A stretch of DNA of 64,000 nt. Source: Bacteroidales bacterium (GTDB taxonomy: Bacteria > Bacteroidota > Bacteroidia > Bacteroidales > Muribaculaceae). The notes beneath the pieces are model-generated. The model was not told where the DNA came from. It made no database searches and worked only from the letters and a program-made list of their open reading frames with translations. The stretch is from assembly GCA_910575545.1 (NCBI GenBank), contig CAJTFH010000006.1, positions 62,001-126,000 on the forward strand, in the 5' to 3' direction. A program made the position numbers and the translations under genes. Every line of letters starts with the position of its first letter. Position 1 is the first letter of the stretch. Positions 1-8,308 of the stretch are shown here, one piece after another.

Positions 1-1617
1 TCCCTCGGCGAGACGGCATTCACCTGTAAGTGCCGTGCCTGATGCGGAGAATGGGCTTTCTGCGTAAAGGCCAGACAGTGGGGCGTTTTTGTTTTCCCCG
101 AGTTGGAATACCGCCACTTTTTCGATGGCGGCGCTTTCAGCCCCTGCGGGAACTGTCACGGCCACTTCTCTTAACTGAATGGGATTCAGTTGGTTTTCTG
201 CCTTGATATTGAAATAGAGCATCGGCACACGCTGCTGACCGGCATAGGCGAATGTTTCGGTTCCGGCGGCTTCAACATCGAGGCCTGTGAATGTCATCTG
301 CGTGGGGACGAACTGCGACACTGTGGCTTCCCACCCTTTTTGCCGCTGGTTTTCGTTGCCTTGTTTTGATCTGAACCACACGGTCAGAGAGCCGTCGGGG
401 GCAGATGATTTGATGTTTTTCGGATTTTCAACCAGGGTGGCGATAAGGTTCTCTTCCAATGCTTCCCGCCCGTTGTAGATTTTCATCACGTCGTTGTTGC
501 CTACCGACACAGCCGAGGAATTGTCGAAAAGTTTGAACTGGGAGAAGTCGATTTTCACCGACTGCCCTTCGGTGGCGGGGATGAAGGTTGCAGTGCCCTC
601 GGAGTTCATCGGGATATTCCCGTCTGCTCCACCTGCGTCGAAAAACGCAACATCATCGCCTACGGTATAAATCTGATGGGATTTGTCGGCAGCTATCAGG
701 ATGCTGTTGGCGATTTCGAGGGTGGCGACCGCCGATGCATCGACCTGGCGGGACTCTCCGGCCACAGAAAGCGCCGATACCTCCGGAGCGGCGAGTGCAC
801 CGGTCACGTCGGGTTTCACATCGGCATATATCGAATAGGGGTTGGTGCGTTTCAAAACGGCTCCTGACACGGCAAAAGATGTTTCACCCTCGTCAAGTGT
901 GGCCACCAAGGCCTCTTCTTTAGGCTCGGCTGCGCTGTATAGGCGGATATTCTCCACTTTGCCGGAAGCGGCGGTGGCTGTGAGGTCGAATGAGAGGTTG
1001 TCGATTGACAGCGGGTTGAGAGTGCCGTCGGTGGCTATGTCGAAATTCAGCAACGGTATGTTTTTTGCCCCGCGCCAGGCCTGTGTGGAGGCATTCGTCG
1101 CGGTGGCGCTGACAAAGGTCATATCGTGTGGCACACCGGCTGTCACCGTTGCGGTGTAGGTGCCGGTGATTGTGCCGGAACTTGCCGCAGGGGCGGCATA
1201 CAGCACACAGAGTTTACCGGAAACGGCGGTGTATTCAATTCCCTCCTCCGCAGGTGTCATCGCCACGAGGTATCCCTCCGGAGCAGGTTTTGAATAGCCT
1301 GTGAAACTGGTTTTAAGAGCTTCGTCACCGTCATAAACAAATACCACCGGCTTGTCGCCACGCAGGCAATTGAAGTCGGTAAAGGTTATCGACACCGGAT
1401 CCCCTTCGTTCTCCGCGGAGAAAGTAACCCATCCGCCATTAAAAGTCGGAGGATTTGATGGATAGCCCATGTTGTGGTAAATCACACCCTCGGGGCCTAC
1501 GGTGTAGTCACATTCCGCAGTATGGAGGTCTTTTTTCGGATGGTTCCATTCCGGCGTTGCCGCCACGGTTGTAGCCATGGCAAACATTGCAATCAAAAAA
1601 GTCGGAAGACGTTTCAT
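1..1617 (-). CDS. Large secreted multidomain protein, CUB-like and BNR-associated-like modules (3' end outside window)
   Basis: The frame is open from the ATG at 1617 to base 1 without a stop (539 codons), so the gene is cut by the window edge. It starts with a signal peptide (MKRLPTFLIAMFAMATTVAA). Residues about 40-150 and 340-420 look like CUB-type beta-sandwiches (V.VYDGDEAL, MKIYNGREALEEN). Each is followed by a module of about 120 residues (IPLLNFDIATDGTLNPLSIDNL; VPMLYFNIKAENQLNPIQL) that resembles the N-terminal domain of BNR-repeat neuraminidases. The repeated two-module order suggests a surface or secreted adhesin or enzyme; the catalytic or sorting end lies outside. A cobalamin riboswitch about 250 bases upstream on the same strand suggests B12 control and a possible role in cobamide capture, which is inference. 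A sialidase-type function is the alternative. Domain calls are moderate confidence. Confidence 0.7.
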   Translation of the reverse strand, partial: MKRLPTFLIAMFAMATTVAATPEWNHPKKDLHTAECDYTVGPEGVIYHNMGYPSNPPTFNGGWVTFSAENEGDPVSITFTDFNCLRGDKPVVFVYDGDEALKTSFTGYSKPAPEGYLVAMTPAEEGIEYTAVSGKLCVLYAAPAASSGTITGTYTATVTAGVPHDMTFVSATATNASTQAWRGAKNIPLLNFDIATDGTLNPLSIDNLSFDLTATAASGKVENIRLYSAAEPKEEALVATLDEGETSFAVSGAVLKRTNPYSIYADVKPDVTGALAAPEVSALSVAGESRQVDASAVATLEIANSILIAADKSHQIYTVGDDVAFFDAGGADGNIPMNSEGTATFIPATEGQSVKIDFSQFKLFDNSSAVSVGNNDVMKIYNGREALEENLIATLVENPKNIKSSAPDGSLTVWFRSKQGNENQRQKGWEATVSQFVPTQMTFTGLDVEAAGTETFAYAGQQRVPMLYFNIKAENQLNPIQLREVAVTVPAGAESAAIEKVAVFQLGENKNAPLSGLYAESPFSASGTALTGECRLAEG

Positions 1618-1867
1618 GAAAAAATGTGTTGTTGGTTAATAATTATCAATAATTGCGATAACCATCTTCCACACAATGAAATGCCGGGTTGAAAAAGGAT
1701 AGACACAACGATGCCGGCGAAACCGCGAATAGGGATTCGTCGTTGCAAGCAGTCAGACCCGCAGGTCGCCTGTTGTGATGAAATCGGTTTGGCTTAAACG
1801 GAAAATGTCGGCAGCCCCAGTCTTAATCCTCGAAGACATATCAGTTGGTTTGATGGCTAAAAACGAC

Positions 1868-2112
1868 GCACAGGCAGGTCTTCTGACTTATCTTCATTTC
1901 CTGTCGGCCTTGCCTTCCCACGCCCCTTTACAGACAGGGGGCAGTGGCATTTCCTTACGGAACCGGCCAGACAAGATGGATTTTACAAGTGTCGACTCTT
2001 CGAGCCTTGAAATCCGAAGACACACAGCAGCGGGTCTGTCAGGGATTCTCACCCTGTTCCCTTTTCAACCGTCAATCCGCCCCGGTGGGGTTTTAATTCG
2101 GTCACCTGTTGT
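1868..2112 (-). ncRNA. Cobalamin (adenosylcobalamin) riboswitch
   Basis: Read on the minus strand, this stretch starts GCCGACAACAGGTG, carries GGGTGAGAATCCCTGACAG and GACCCGCTGCTGTG in the middle, holds the invariant B12-box core GCCACTGC at 1948-1941, and closes with AAGACCTGCCTGTG. That is the full order of conserved blocks of the cobalamin riboswitch class. The -7 box at 2126-2119 puts a transcription start at the aptamer's 5' end. About 250 nt separate the aptamer from the ATG at 1617. This leader includes a possible stem (CAACGA around 1706-1711 with TCGTTG near 1738-1744) followed by a short T run on the minus strand, which could act as expression platform; that part is uncertain. Confidence 0.93.
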
Positions 2113-2118
2113 CGGCTG

Positions 2119-2126
2119 CAAAGTTA
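2119..2126 (-). promoter_or_regulatory. Promoter -7 box of the riboswitch transcript
   Basis: TAACTTTG on the minus strand matches the Bacteroidetes TAnnTTTG consensus and lies about 7-10 nt before the first conserved base of the cobalamin aptamer. No clear -33 TTTG is visible. It shows that the riboswitch is transcribed independently of the small element at 2227-2348. Confidence 0.6.
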
Positions 2127-2226
2127 GCAAAAATTTCCTTTTTATCAGTCTGCTTTTTTGAAATTAGTCCTTCTTCTCTACTACTTTTCCGGGTGGTATT
2201 TTCCGGATACCGGCATCCGTTGCGTT

Positions 2227-2348
2227 TGCACCTATAGGTGCAGGTGCAAAAAAAAATTACTCGTCGTCTCGACGAATAATCTTCTTACCTTAAATCTAAT
2301 ACCATGAAAAACTGATGCAAAGGTATAGAATTTATGTTTTACAGCATA
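2227..2348 (-). ncRNA. Promoter/MVLDLR mini-ORF/terminator element, copy A
   Basis: Minus-strand order: imperfect palindrome TATGCT-gtaa-AACATA (2348-2333), seven bases, -7 box TACCTTTG (2325-2318), a short leader, ATG GTA TTA GAT TTA AGG TAA (2305-2285, peptide MVLDLR), four bases, then an 11-bp hairpin (arms 2280-2270 and 2266-2256, loop AGA) and a run of nine T. A perfect 16-bp palindrome TGCACCTATAGGTGCA (2242-2227) follows. From palindrome to T run it matches copy B at 53607-53708 almost base for base. It is probably a short autonomous transcript of about 60 nt ending in an intrinsic terminator; whether it acts as RNA or through the six-residue peptide cannot be told. Nothing in the window is read through from it without passing the terminator. 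Confidence 0.75.
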
Positions 2349-2427
2349 ATTTTCCGGCAAAAATATTACGTGCATTAACTAAAATTAAGAATATGCGCCC
2401 AGAATGGGTGTCCAATTTAATACTGTT

Positions 2428-3621
2428 TTAACATTTTGCGACACATCTGTTTTTCCAACGGGTAACCAGCCATGCGGTGATGAAGTAGGCCAAAGAGAGC
2501 CTCCATAACCAATGGTAAGGTGTTGATTGTTGTGCGAGGGTGGCTCCGTTGTTGTTTATGCGTATGAATCCTTCCACGCCCCATGTGGCCGGAACTATAT
2601 CGCCCAGCAGTTTCCATAATGGCTGCATAGCGTAGCGCGGCCATGTCAGACCGGATAGGAAAAGGAACGCTACCGATGTGAAAACCACAACGATGAAGGC
2701 GCTTTCACGCTCAGTCACCATAATCTGCAATGTCTGCCCCAGCATTGCCGAGGCAATCAGAAGCGGGAACATAAACAGGATGGCCTGCCACATGTTGCCG
2801 ATGTGGGGTAAGGCGAACCACACGGGGATATAGTGGAGGATGTAGATGCACAGCGGGATATAAATCATCACATAGCATAGGGCTTTCCCGATGACTATTG
2901 CCGACGGAGATGCCACAATAGCTGCCGGATCCACACCGCCGTGAAGGCGTTTGCGGTCGTCGGATGCTCCTGAAAGGAATGTGATGCCAAGCAACATGCT
3001 CTGCTGCATGATAAGCACAACGATGCCCGGCAGGATGAACGAAGCGAATCCCTGCTCGGGGTCGCCAAGGAAAAATGATTCCGTCTCCACTCCGCTCTCT
3101 TGGCCTGGTGCGCTAATGCCAAGTGTGTTCATGGCCATTGTGCGCAGGTCGGCATCTGTGGCCATCTGAAGCGATGTGAGCGATTCGAGGAATGTGCGGT
3201 AGCGCAGCAGCAGGCTCATGTCGCTGTAGAAGTTGATAACACCCTGCTCGCCCCTGTAGGTGCGGCGGGAGTAATCGGCAGGAATCTCAAGAATGCCGTA
3301 ACACTTTTTCTCTTCCCACCAGCGTTTTGCCTCACCCATGTTGGAGGCATACCCACATATCTTGATGGCCTGGGTGGCATCGGCATGTCGCACGAATTCG
3401 CGGCTTTCAGCCGAGCGGCAGTTGTCAACCACGGCAACCGGCATGTCGCGTGTGACTTCGGTATTATAGATGGTGGCATAGATTATCGGATATGCCAGTG
3501 GTAACGCGAAGAAAAACAGCAGAGTGCCGGGGCTGGATAAAACCAGTCCGAATTCCCGTCGCAACACTTTGGCTGTTTCGAGAAACCATTCTTTCATATC
3601 GTTCCAAAACCCTCTGAGCAT
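2428..3621 (-). CDS. ABC-2 type transporter permease (YbhR/YhhJ-like), last gene of export operon
   Basis: This 397-residue membrane protein has the ABC-2 exporter layout: one N-terminal transmembrane segment (about 30-51, FALPLAYPIIYATIY), a large extracytoplasmic domain (about 55-195) with the PVAVVD start typical of the family, then five more membrane segments from about 197. It lies 60 bases after a paralogous permease and is the fourth gene of the TolC-HlyD-permease-permease operon. Family knowledge: such permeases pair in the inner membrane and move hydrophobic compounds or drugs through a HlyD/TolC conduit. The substrate is unknown. No ATP-binding subunit is encoded in this operon or elsewhere in the window. 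Confidence 0.88.
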   Translation of the reverse strand: MLRGFWNDMKEWFLETAKVLRREFGLVLSSPGTLLFFFALPLAYPIIYATIYNTEVTRDMPVAVVDNCRSAESREFVRHADATQAIKICGYASNMGEAKRWWEEKKCYGILEIPADYSRRTYRGEQGVINFYSDMSLLLRYRTFLESLTSLQMATDADLRTMAMNTLGISAPGQESGVETESFFLGDPEQGFASFILPGIVVLIMQQSMLLGITFLSGASDDRKRLHGGVDPAAIVASPSAIVIGKALCYVMIYIPLCIYILHYIPVWFALPHIGNMWQAILFMFPLLIASAMLGQTLQIMVTERESAFIVVVFTSVAFLFLSGLTWPRYAMQPLWKLLGDIVPATWGVEGFIRINNNGATLAQQSTPYHWLWRLSLAYFITAWLVTRWKNRCVAKC

Positions 3622-3681
3622 GGCTGTTATAATTTTATTGAATTGTCTGGAATTGCTTTTGAATATTTTTTCAGGTAGCGG

Positions 3682-4851
3682 TTATGGCACATAGACCGGT
3701 TTCCTTGCCGCCCGCCTGAGCAACGGGGCGAAGAGCATTGCCATTATGGGGAATACCAGGAGCGCCGCATAATAGTAGCGTGAGAAATAGAGTGCCATGC
3801 CGTTGAGTGCCTGGTCAATATATATAAGGAAATACCATCTGACGGGCAGTATGTAGGAGAAGATGGCTATGCCGCCATACATTGCCTGGACCGGAAATGA
3901 AAATGCGGCGATTGAGAAGGCCAGGATTCCTGATAGCGAACAGAGCGACAACGCAAGGCGCAGGTTAGGCATGATTTCGCAGATGAACACAGCGAAACCT
4001 TGACAGGCGATTACGAACAATACCATTCCAAGTGTCATATGCCATGTGGGGCAGTTGTGGGGGAAGTGCAGGTAGTGGAACATCAATGCGTTCATGCCCA
4101 GACCGATGACGGTGAATACCAGTGTCTGGGGTGCAAGTTTTCCCACTATCGCGGTCCATATGTCGCCACGCCCTGTGGCTAACCACTCGTTTGAGCGTCC
4201 GGTTTTGATTTCGTGGCAGATAGCATAGGCGGTCATCAGGAAAATCATCAGTTCAAGAAGTCCCGGCAGGAATGAAGTGCTCAGATAATAGGAGTAGTTC
4301 ATCCAGGGGTTGTTGAGGGGATGGTTGTTGATGGTCATTGGTTGCAGCAACGCCCCTGTGAGGGCGTCGGGGGCGCCTTTCGAGCTGAGGGTGGTCTGCA
4401 CGATACGTCCTGAGGTTGTGACGGCCATGGTCTTGAAACCTTTGAAGACCAAAGTGCCCGGCACATAGAACGTCAGGTTGGAATAGAATGTCAGTTTTGT
4501 GCCGCGGCCTCCGATGGCGTCGCGCTCGAAATCGTCGGGAATCATGAAGAATCCGTAGATGTCGCCACGTTGCACCGCATCCATCGCTTTGTTGTAGCTG
4601 TCAAACTCCCCTTTTATGTCGATCAGTTCCATAGCTTCGAGCGACCGTGCCATCTGCCTGGAGGTCTGTGAATGGTCGAGGTCGACTATGGCGGCGGGCA
4701 CTCTTTTCGGAAGCCCCTCGCCGAGCAGCGACACGAAGAACAGCGCCATGCAGATGGGCACGACGGTCATGCCGACAAGATATATCGGTCTGGAAGTGAG
4801 TAGCCTCACTTCTCGCTTAATGACGTCCCAAAGTCCGCTTGCCACTTTCAT
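3682..4851 (-). CDS. ABC-2 type transporter permease (YbhS/YhiI-like)
   Basis: A 389-residue permease paralogous to the next gene: N-terminal membrane segment at about 22-45 (YLVGMTVVPICMALFFVSLL), an extracytoplasmic domain starting PAAIVDLDHSQTSRQMARSL, and five C-terminal membrane segments from about residue 190. It begins 22 bases after the HlyD gene and probably forms a heterodimer with the product of 2428-3621. Role: inner-membrane channel of a tripartite exporter. Substrate not predictable from sequence. Confidence 0.88.
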   Translation of the reverse strand: MKVASGLWDVIKREVRLLTSRPIYLVGMTVVPICMALFFVSLLGEGLPKRVPAAIVDLDHSQTSRQMARSLEAMELIDIKGEFDSYNKAMDAVQRGDIYGFFMIPDDFERDAIGGRGTKLTFYSNLTFYVPGTLVFKGFKTMAVTTSGRIVQTTLSSKGAPDALTGALLQPMTINNHPLNNPWMNYSYYLSTSFLPGLLELMIFLMTAYAICHEIKTGRSNEWLATGRGDIWTAIVGKLAPQTLVFTVIGLGMNALMFHYLHFPHNCPTWHMTLGMVLFVIACQGFAVFICEIMPNLRLALSLCSLSGILAFSIAAFSFPVQAMYGGIAIFSYILPVRWYFLIYIDQALNGMALYFSRYYYAALLVFPIMAMLFAPLLRRAARKPVYVP

Positions 4852-4873
4852 CGTTTCTTATGTTTATTGTGAA

Positions 4874-5887
4874 TCAGTCTTTATAGATAACCGTCATGCC
4901 GGGGCGCAGGTCAGGCACCGCTTCAACGGGGCGGGCTTTCACCTCGAATGTCTTTGAATCCCAGTCGCCGGTGGTCTTGGTGGCGTTCCAGGTGGCATAG
5001 CTGCCGAGGTCACGCACATAATAGATTTTGGCTTTGACCTCTTTCTGTTTCAGGGCCGGAATCATCACATTGATTTCCTTGCCCATGGTCATGTCTGACA
5101 GATATTCTTCGCGCACGTTGAAAGTAACCCATTTGTCGTCGATTTTGAGCACGTTCATAATCGGCGCGCCCAATGCCACGAGTTCACCTTCGTGTGGGAA
5201 AATCACATCTATCTGGCCGTCGCAGGGAGCGGTGAGGTATTGGTCTTCGAGAATGGCTTCCACTTCCGACACTCCGGCGCGGGCCACGTTGACCATGGCT
5301 TTGGCGCTCTCTTTGTCTTCTTTCTGTGCGCCCTGTTTTGCCATTTCATATTGGCTCTTTGCGGCTTTCGACGCTGCCACGGCTGCATCATATGCGGCCT
5401 TCGCTTCGTCGCGTTTCTGCTCCGACATAACCCCTTCCTTATAGAGGTTCTCAAGGCGGGCGTAGGTCTTCTGGGTAATTTCTTCAGCGGCTTTTGCCTG
5501 TTGCCACAGCTGGTAGGCGCTTTGTATTATCTGGCTGCGCGTTCCGGCATCTACCTTGTTGTCCATTGCCTGGGCTGCGGTTTCCATGCCGCGTGCCTGC
5601 TGCAGTTTGGCCTCGACCAGCGACGAGTGGATGTGCACCAGTGTGTCACCGGCTTTGACCATGTCCCCTTCATTGACATAGAAGGCCACCACGCGGCCTG
5701 GCAGTTTGCCTGAAACCCTCACTGAGGTGGCCTCGGCTTGACCTTCCATTATTTCGGCGGGTTTGTTGAGAAACAAAAAGCCGATTATCGCCAGTGCGGC
5801 CACTGCGATGACAATTAGCCCTAAGGCACCCAGTAGGGTGCGGTTCTCTTTTTTCTGTTCCGGTGTGAGCGGATTGAGTTCTGACAT
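4874..5887 (-). CDS. HlyD/EmrA-family periplasmic adaptor
   Basis: A 337-residue membrane-fusion protein: short cytoplasmic N-terminus, one membrane anchor (about 20-40, LIVIAVAALAIIGFLFL), a lipoyl-like half motif (VSGKLPGRVVAFYVNEGDMVKAGD, about 55-80), a long alpha-helical hairpin rich in A, K, E and Q (about 85-205), the second lipoyl half (LTAPCDGQIDVIFPHEGELV) and a beta-barrel end. It links the inner-membrane permeases to the TolC protein encoded immediately upstream (59-base gap). Length and order agree with YbhG/EmrA relatives. Confidence 0.9.
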   Translation of the reverse strand: MSELNPLTPEQKKENRTLLGALGLIVIAVAALAIIGFLFLNKPAEIMEGQAEATSVRVSGKLPGRVVAFYVNEGDMVKAGDTLVHIHSSLVEAKLQQARGMETAAQAMDNKVDAGTRSQIIQSAYQLWQQAKAAEEITQKTYARLENLYKEGVMSEQKRDEAKAAYDAAVAASKAAKSQYEMAKQGAQKEDKESAKAMVNVARAGVSEVEAILEDQYLTAPCDGQIDVIFPHEGELVALGAPIMNVLKIDDKWVTFNVREEYLSDMTMGKEINVMIPALKQKEVKAKIYYVRDLGSYATWNATKTTGDWDSKTFEVKARPVEAVPDLRPGMTVIYKD

Positions 5888-5946
5888 AGTTCTATTCCGT
5901 TTTGTTGGTTTTCAGATTGATTTTGGTGTGTCGGGTGGCGAAAGGG

Positions 5947-7413
5947 TCAATTGCCGAGTGTGCCCAGCACTTTTGCCAGGTAGACGTCGCAGAGCTGCAC
6001 GTCGATCATGGCGTCGATATTCTCTGAGTTGGCTTTCAGCCATGCCGTCTGTGCCGCCATAACGTCGTCGGTTGTGACCACGCCCTCGCGGAAACCGAGG
6101 GTGGCGGTGCGCATGTTCTCCCGGGCCTTTTCAAGGTTGCTCTCGGTGGCCAGATAGGTTTTCACTGCTTCCTGGGCTTTATATGCGGCCTGGCTGACCT
6201 GAAGGTCGATTTTCTCCTTGGCATCGTCGAGCTGCAGTCTCATGATTGTCTCGTTGGTGGCCGCAGCTTTGTATTTGTTATAGTTGCCTCCCCAATGCCA
6301 TAGTGGCACACGGGCTACAACGCCGACTGAAAATGCTCCGGCTACTTTGTTTTTGAAGCCGTCGAACATGTTGGGGGTGCTGAATGAATATGCTCCTATA
6401 AGGGCTATGTTGGGGAGCATTGACGACAGCGCAACCTGTTTCTGTGCCCCGGCGGCTTTGGTGGCCAGTTCGAGAGCGTTGAGGTCAGGACGGTTGGCAT
6501 AGATTTGCTCCATGTCGTAGTGCGTGGCTATTTCTGCCTGTGTGTCGACCTGGCGTGTGCCTTCATCCTCTACATGTATGTCTGCGTGGACGGGAAGGCC
6601 GCAAATCTGGGCGAGGGCCATACGGCTGAGCGACAGTCCGTTCTCAACTTTCAACAGGTCGACCTTTGCTTCGTTTAGTTTGACGTCGACACTCAGCAGG
6701 TCGCTGCGTGTTGCCACCCCTTGGTCTACCATCAGCCTTACGTTGCGGTCGAGTGTGTCGAGAAGGTTCACGAAGCTGGTTGCCAGTTCCTGTTTGGCTT
6801 TTAGCGACACCACAGTCCAGTAAGCGGCATCAACGGCATAAATTACATTCTGCGCTTCGTTTCGCTGCAGTTCCATTGCGGCTTCCTCACCGATTTTGGC
6901 GAGTTTGTTCAGCGCCACGATCTTACCGCCCATGAATATGGGCTGGGTAAGTGTCACGGCTCCGAAAAACACATTGTGGATATCGAATTCCATCGCCTCT
7001 TTTGGAATCAGAGCTGTCTGCGCAGGCACGGGTGTGCCGTCTGGTAGCACTATGGGCTTCTGTGTTATCGGGTTTATCGCCGGGGCATACTTGTAGCTTT
7101 GGGTAAGGGGGTCGAATGTGCCTATCGGCAGGTGCTGGTCGCTGTCGAAAATCGATAGGTTCTTCTGGTTGTAGAAATAACCGCCGGTGAAATCGAATGC
7201 AGGGAGATAGGCCGCGAATGCCTCCTTCCGGGTGTATTGCGCCTGTCTGACCTTTTCAGCTTTGACCATCATCTCCTTGTTGCTCGTCAGGGCCATCTGG
7301 CGGCATGAGTCAAGCGAATAAACTTCGGCCGACGCTCCGAAGGAGCATCCGGCAACCGAGGCCATGATGCCGATGATAAAGAATAACTTCCTCATATAGA
7401 GATTTTTTCTCAT
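5947..7413 (-). CDS. TolC-family outer-membrane channel
   Basis: A 488-residue outer-membrane efflux protein and first gene of the export operon. After the signal sequence come two repeats of the OEP fold: LDSCRQMALTSNKEMMVKAEKVRQAQ near 35-60 and a second half with YANRPDLNALELATKAAGAQ around 305. A second ATG at 7395 (MRKLFFIIG) gives an equally good signal peptide. VAGC could be a lipobox, while ASA-EVYS could be a signal peptidase I site, so the anchoring is open. Transcription probably starts upstream in 7414-7860, where TAATTTTG at 7612-7605 is a candidate -7 box. Confidence 0.92.
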   Translation of the reverse strand: MRKNLYMRKLFFIIGIMASVAGCSFGASAEVYSLDSCRQMALTSNKEMMVKAEKVRQAQYTRKEAFAAYLPAFDFTGGYFYNQKNLSIFDSDQHLPIGTFDPLTQSYKYAPAINPITQKPIVLPDGTPVPAQTALIPKEAMEFDIHNVFFGAVTLTQPIFMGGKIVALNKLAKIGEEAAMELQRNEAQNVIYAVDAAYWTVVSLKAKQELATSFVNLLDTLDRNVRLMVDQGVATRSDLLSVDVKLNEAKVDLLKVENGLSLSRMALAQICGLPVHADIHVEDEGTRQVDTQAEIATHYDMEQIYANRPDLNALELATKAAGAQKQVALSSMLPNIALIGAYSFSTPNMFDGFKNKVAGAFSVGVVARVPLWHWGGNYNKYKAAATNETIMRLQLDDAKEKIDLQVSQAAYKAQEAVKTYLATESNLEKARENMRTATLGFREGVVTTDDVMAAQTAWLKANSENIDAMIDVQLCDVYLAKVLGTLGN

Positions 7414-7858
7414 AAAATACGATAGTTGCCAGCCTTATCCATCTCTATCCCTGCATGGGGCATGGGATGATTGCGCCGCTATGCAGCGCAGCAGACTATG
7501 GCTGTTTTATTATAACTGATTATATGTAGCAAAAGTTCCGTTAACCGGGCTTGTTTTGCTGTTTGGCGGCGACTATGATGCTACATGCGTTTTGTTCAGG
7601 CTTGCAAAATTAATTAAAACGTCTCTTTTACGGTAGGTGGATGTTGGCCTTTTTTTCTGCTATTATGCTTAAAATTGGCTGCTTTGGCTTATTCGACGTA
7701 ATTGCCCATAAGGAGATGAAGTCAAAAAGGCTTTGATGCTTCAACTTTTGCCATATGACCGGTGTTTTGATTGTGTGATGGTTCGGTTGTCAGGGTAGCT
7801 ATGTTTCGTTTCGTATAGTGCACCCTATTCTACGATGTAACTTCTAATAAGTATTGAC
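7414..7858. other. Intergenic region between divergent genes
   Basis: A 445-base gap between the TolC gene (minus) and the His-rich protein gene (plus). I see no open frame with family features and no RNA fold I recognise. A -7 box candidate for the export operon lies at 7612-7605 (TAATTTTG, minus strand) without a good -33 partner. A short GC-rich inverted repeat (GCGC...GCGC) lies near 7475-7492. Confidence 0.4.
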
Positions 7859-8302
7859 ATGAAAAGGATTGCCGCATTAATGTCTATTATGGGGCTGGGG
7901 ATGTCGGCCATGACTGCGCAGACTTTTTTTTCGGTTAATGCCGGAACAGACGGATTCAATTTCAATGTGACCAATGTTCCTCCGCTATTCCCGGTGGTGC
8001 ATGTTGCGCCTCCCCCTCCTCCCCCTCCACACAGGGTGGTGTATGCACCATTGATGCCGGGGGTGTCATATGACGATTATGGCTATTATCCTTCAAAGAA
8101 GGCGTATAAAAAGGCTGCAAAACATTATAAGAAGGCTGTTAAACATGCTGCCAAAGCATGGGGCGCAATGGTGGTCGGTGTGCCGGGTTGCTATTACGAT
8201 TATGATGATGACGATTTTTATGAGGAATACTACCATCATCATAAAAAGCACCATAAACATAAGAAACACCACAAAAAACACAAGCATCATCACGATGACT
8301 GA
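7859..8302 (+). CDS. Secreted His/Lys-rich protein, possible metal binder
   Basis: A 147-residue exported protein: signal peptide MKRIAALMSIMGLGMSAMTAQ, a short beta-rich segment, a seven-proline run at about 50-56, a YPSKKAYKKAAKHYKKAVKHAAKAW lysine/alanine helix around 77-100 (given here as a description), an acidic patch (YDYDDDDFYEEYY) and a C-terminal tail of about 24 residues in which 12 are histidine and most others lysine. Histidine-rich tails usually bind Ni, Zn or Cu ions; that function is inference. It sits alone, convergent with the DUF2752 gene (6-base gap). No family recognised. Base composition is skewed only in the tail. Confidence 0.72.
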   Translation: MKRIAALMSIMGLGMSAMTAQTFFSVNAGTDGFNFNVTNVPPLFPVVHVAPPPPPPPHRVVYAPLMPGVSYDDYGYYPSKKAYKKAAKHYKKAVKHAAKAWGAMVVGVPGCYYDYDDDDFYEEYYHHHKKHHKHKKHHKKHKHHHDD

Positions 8303-8308
8303 TGCTGC

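Noticed and set aside
1706-1744. CAACGA/TCGTTG stem as a firm terminator in the riboswitch leader
   Set aside because: Only six pairs and the T run is several bases away; kept as a possible expression platform within the riboswitch entry, not as a separate feature.
1775-2161. 128-codon plus-strand frame over the riboswitch
   Set aside because: It is antisense to the conserved cobalamin aptamer blocks, which explain the sequence.
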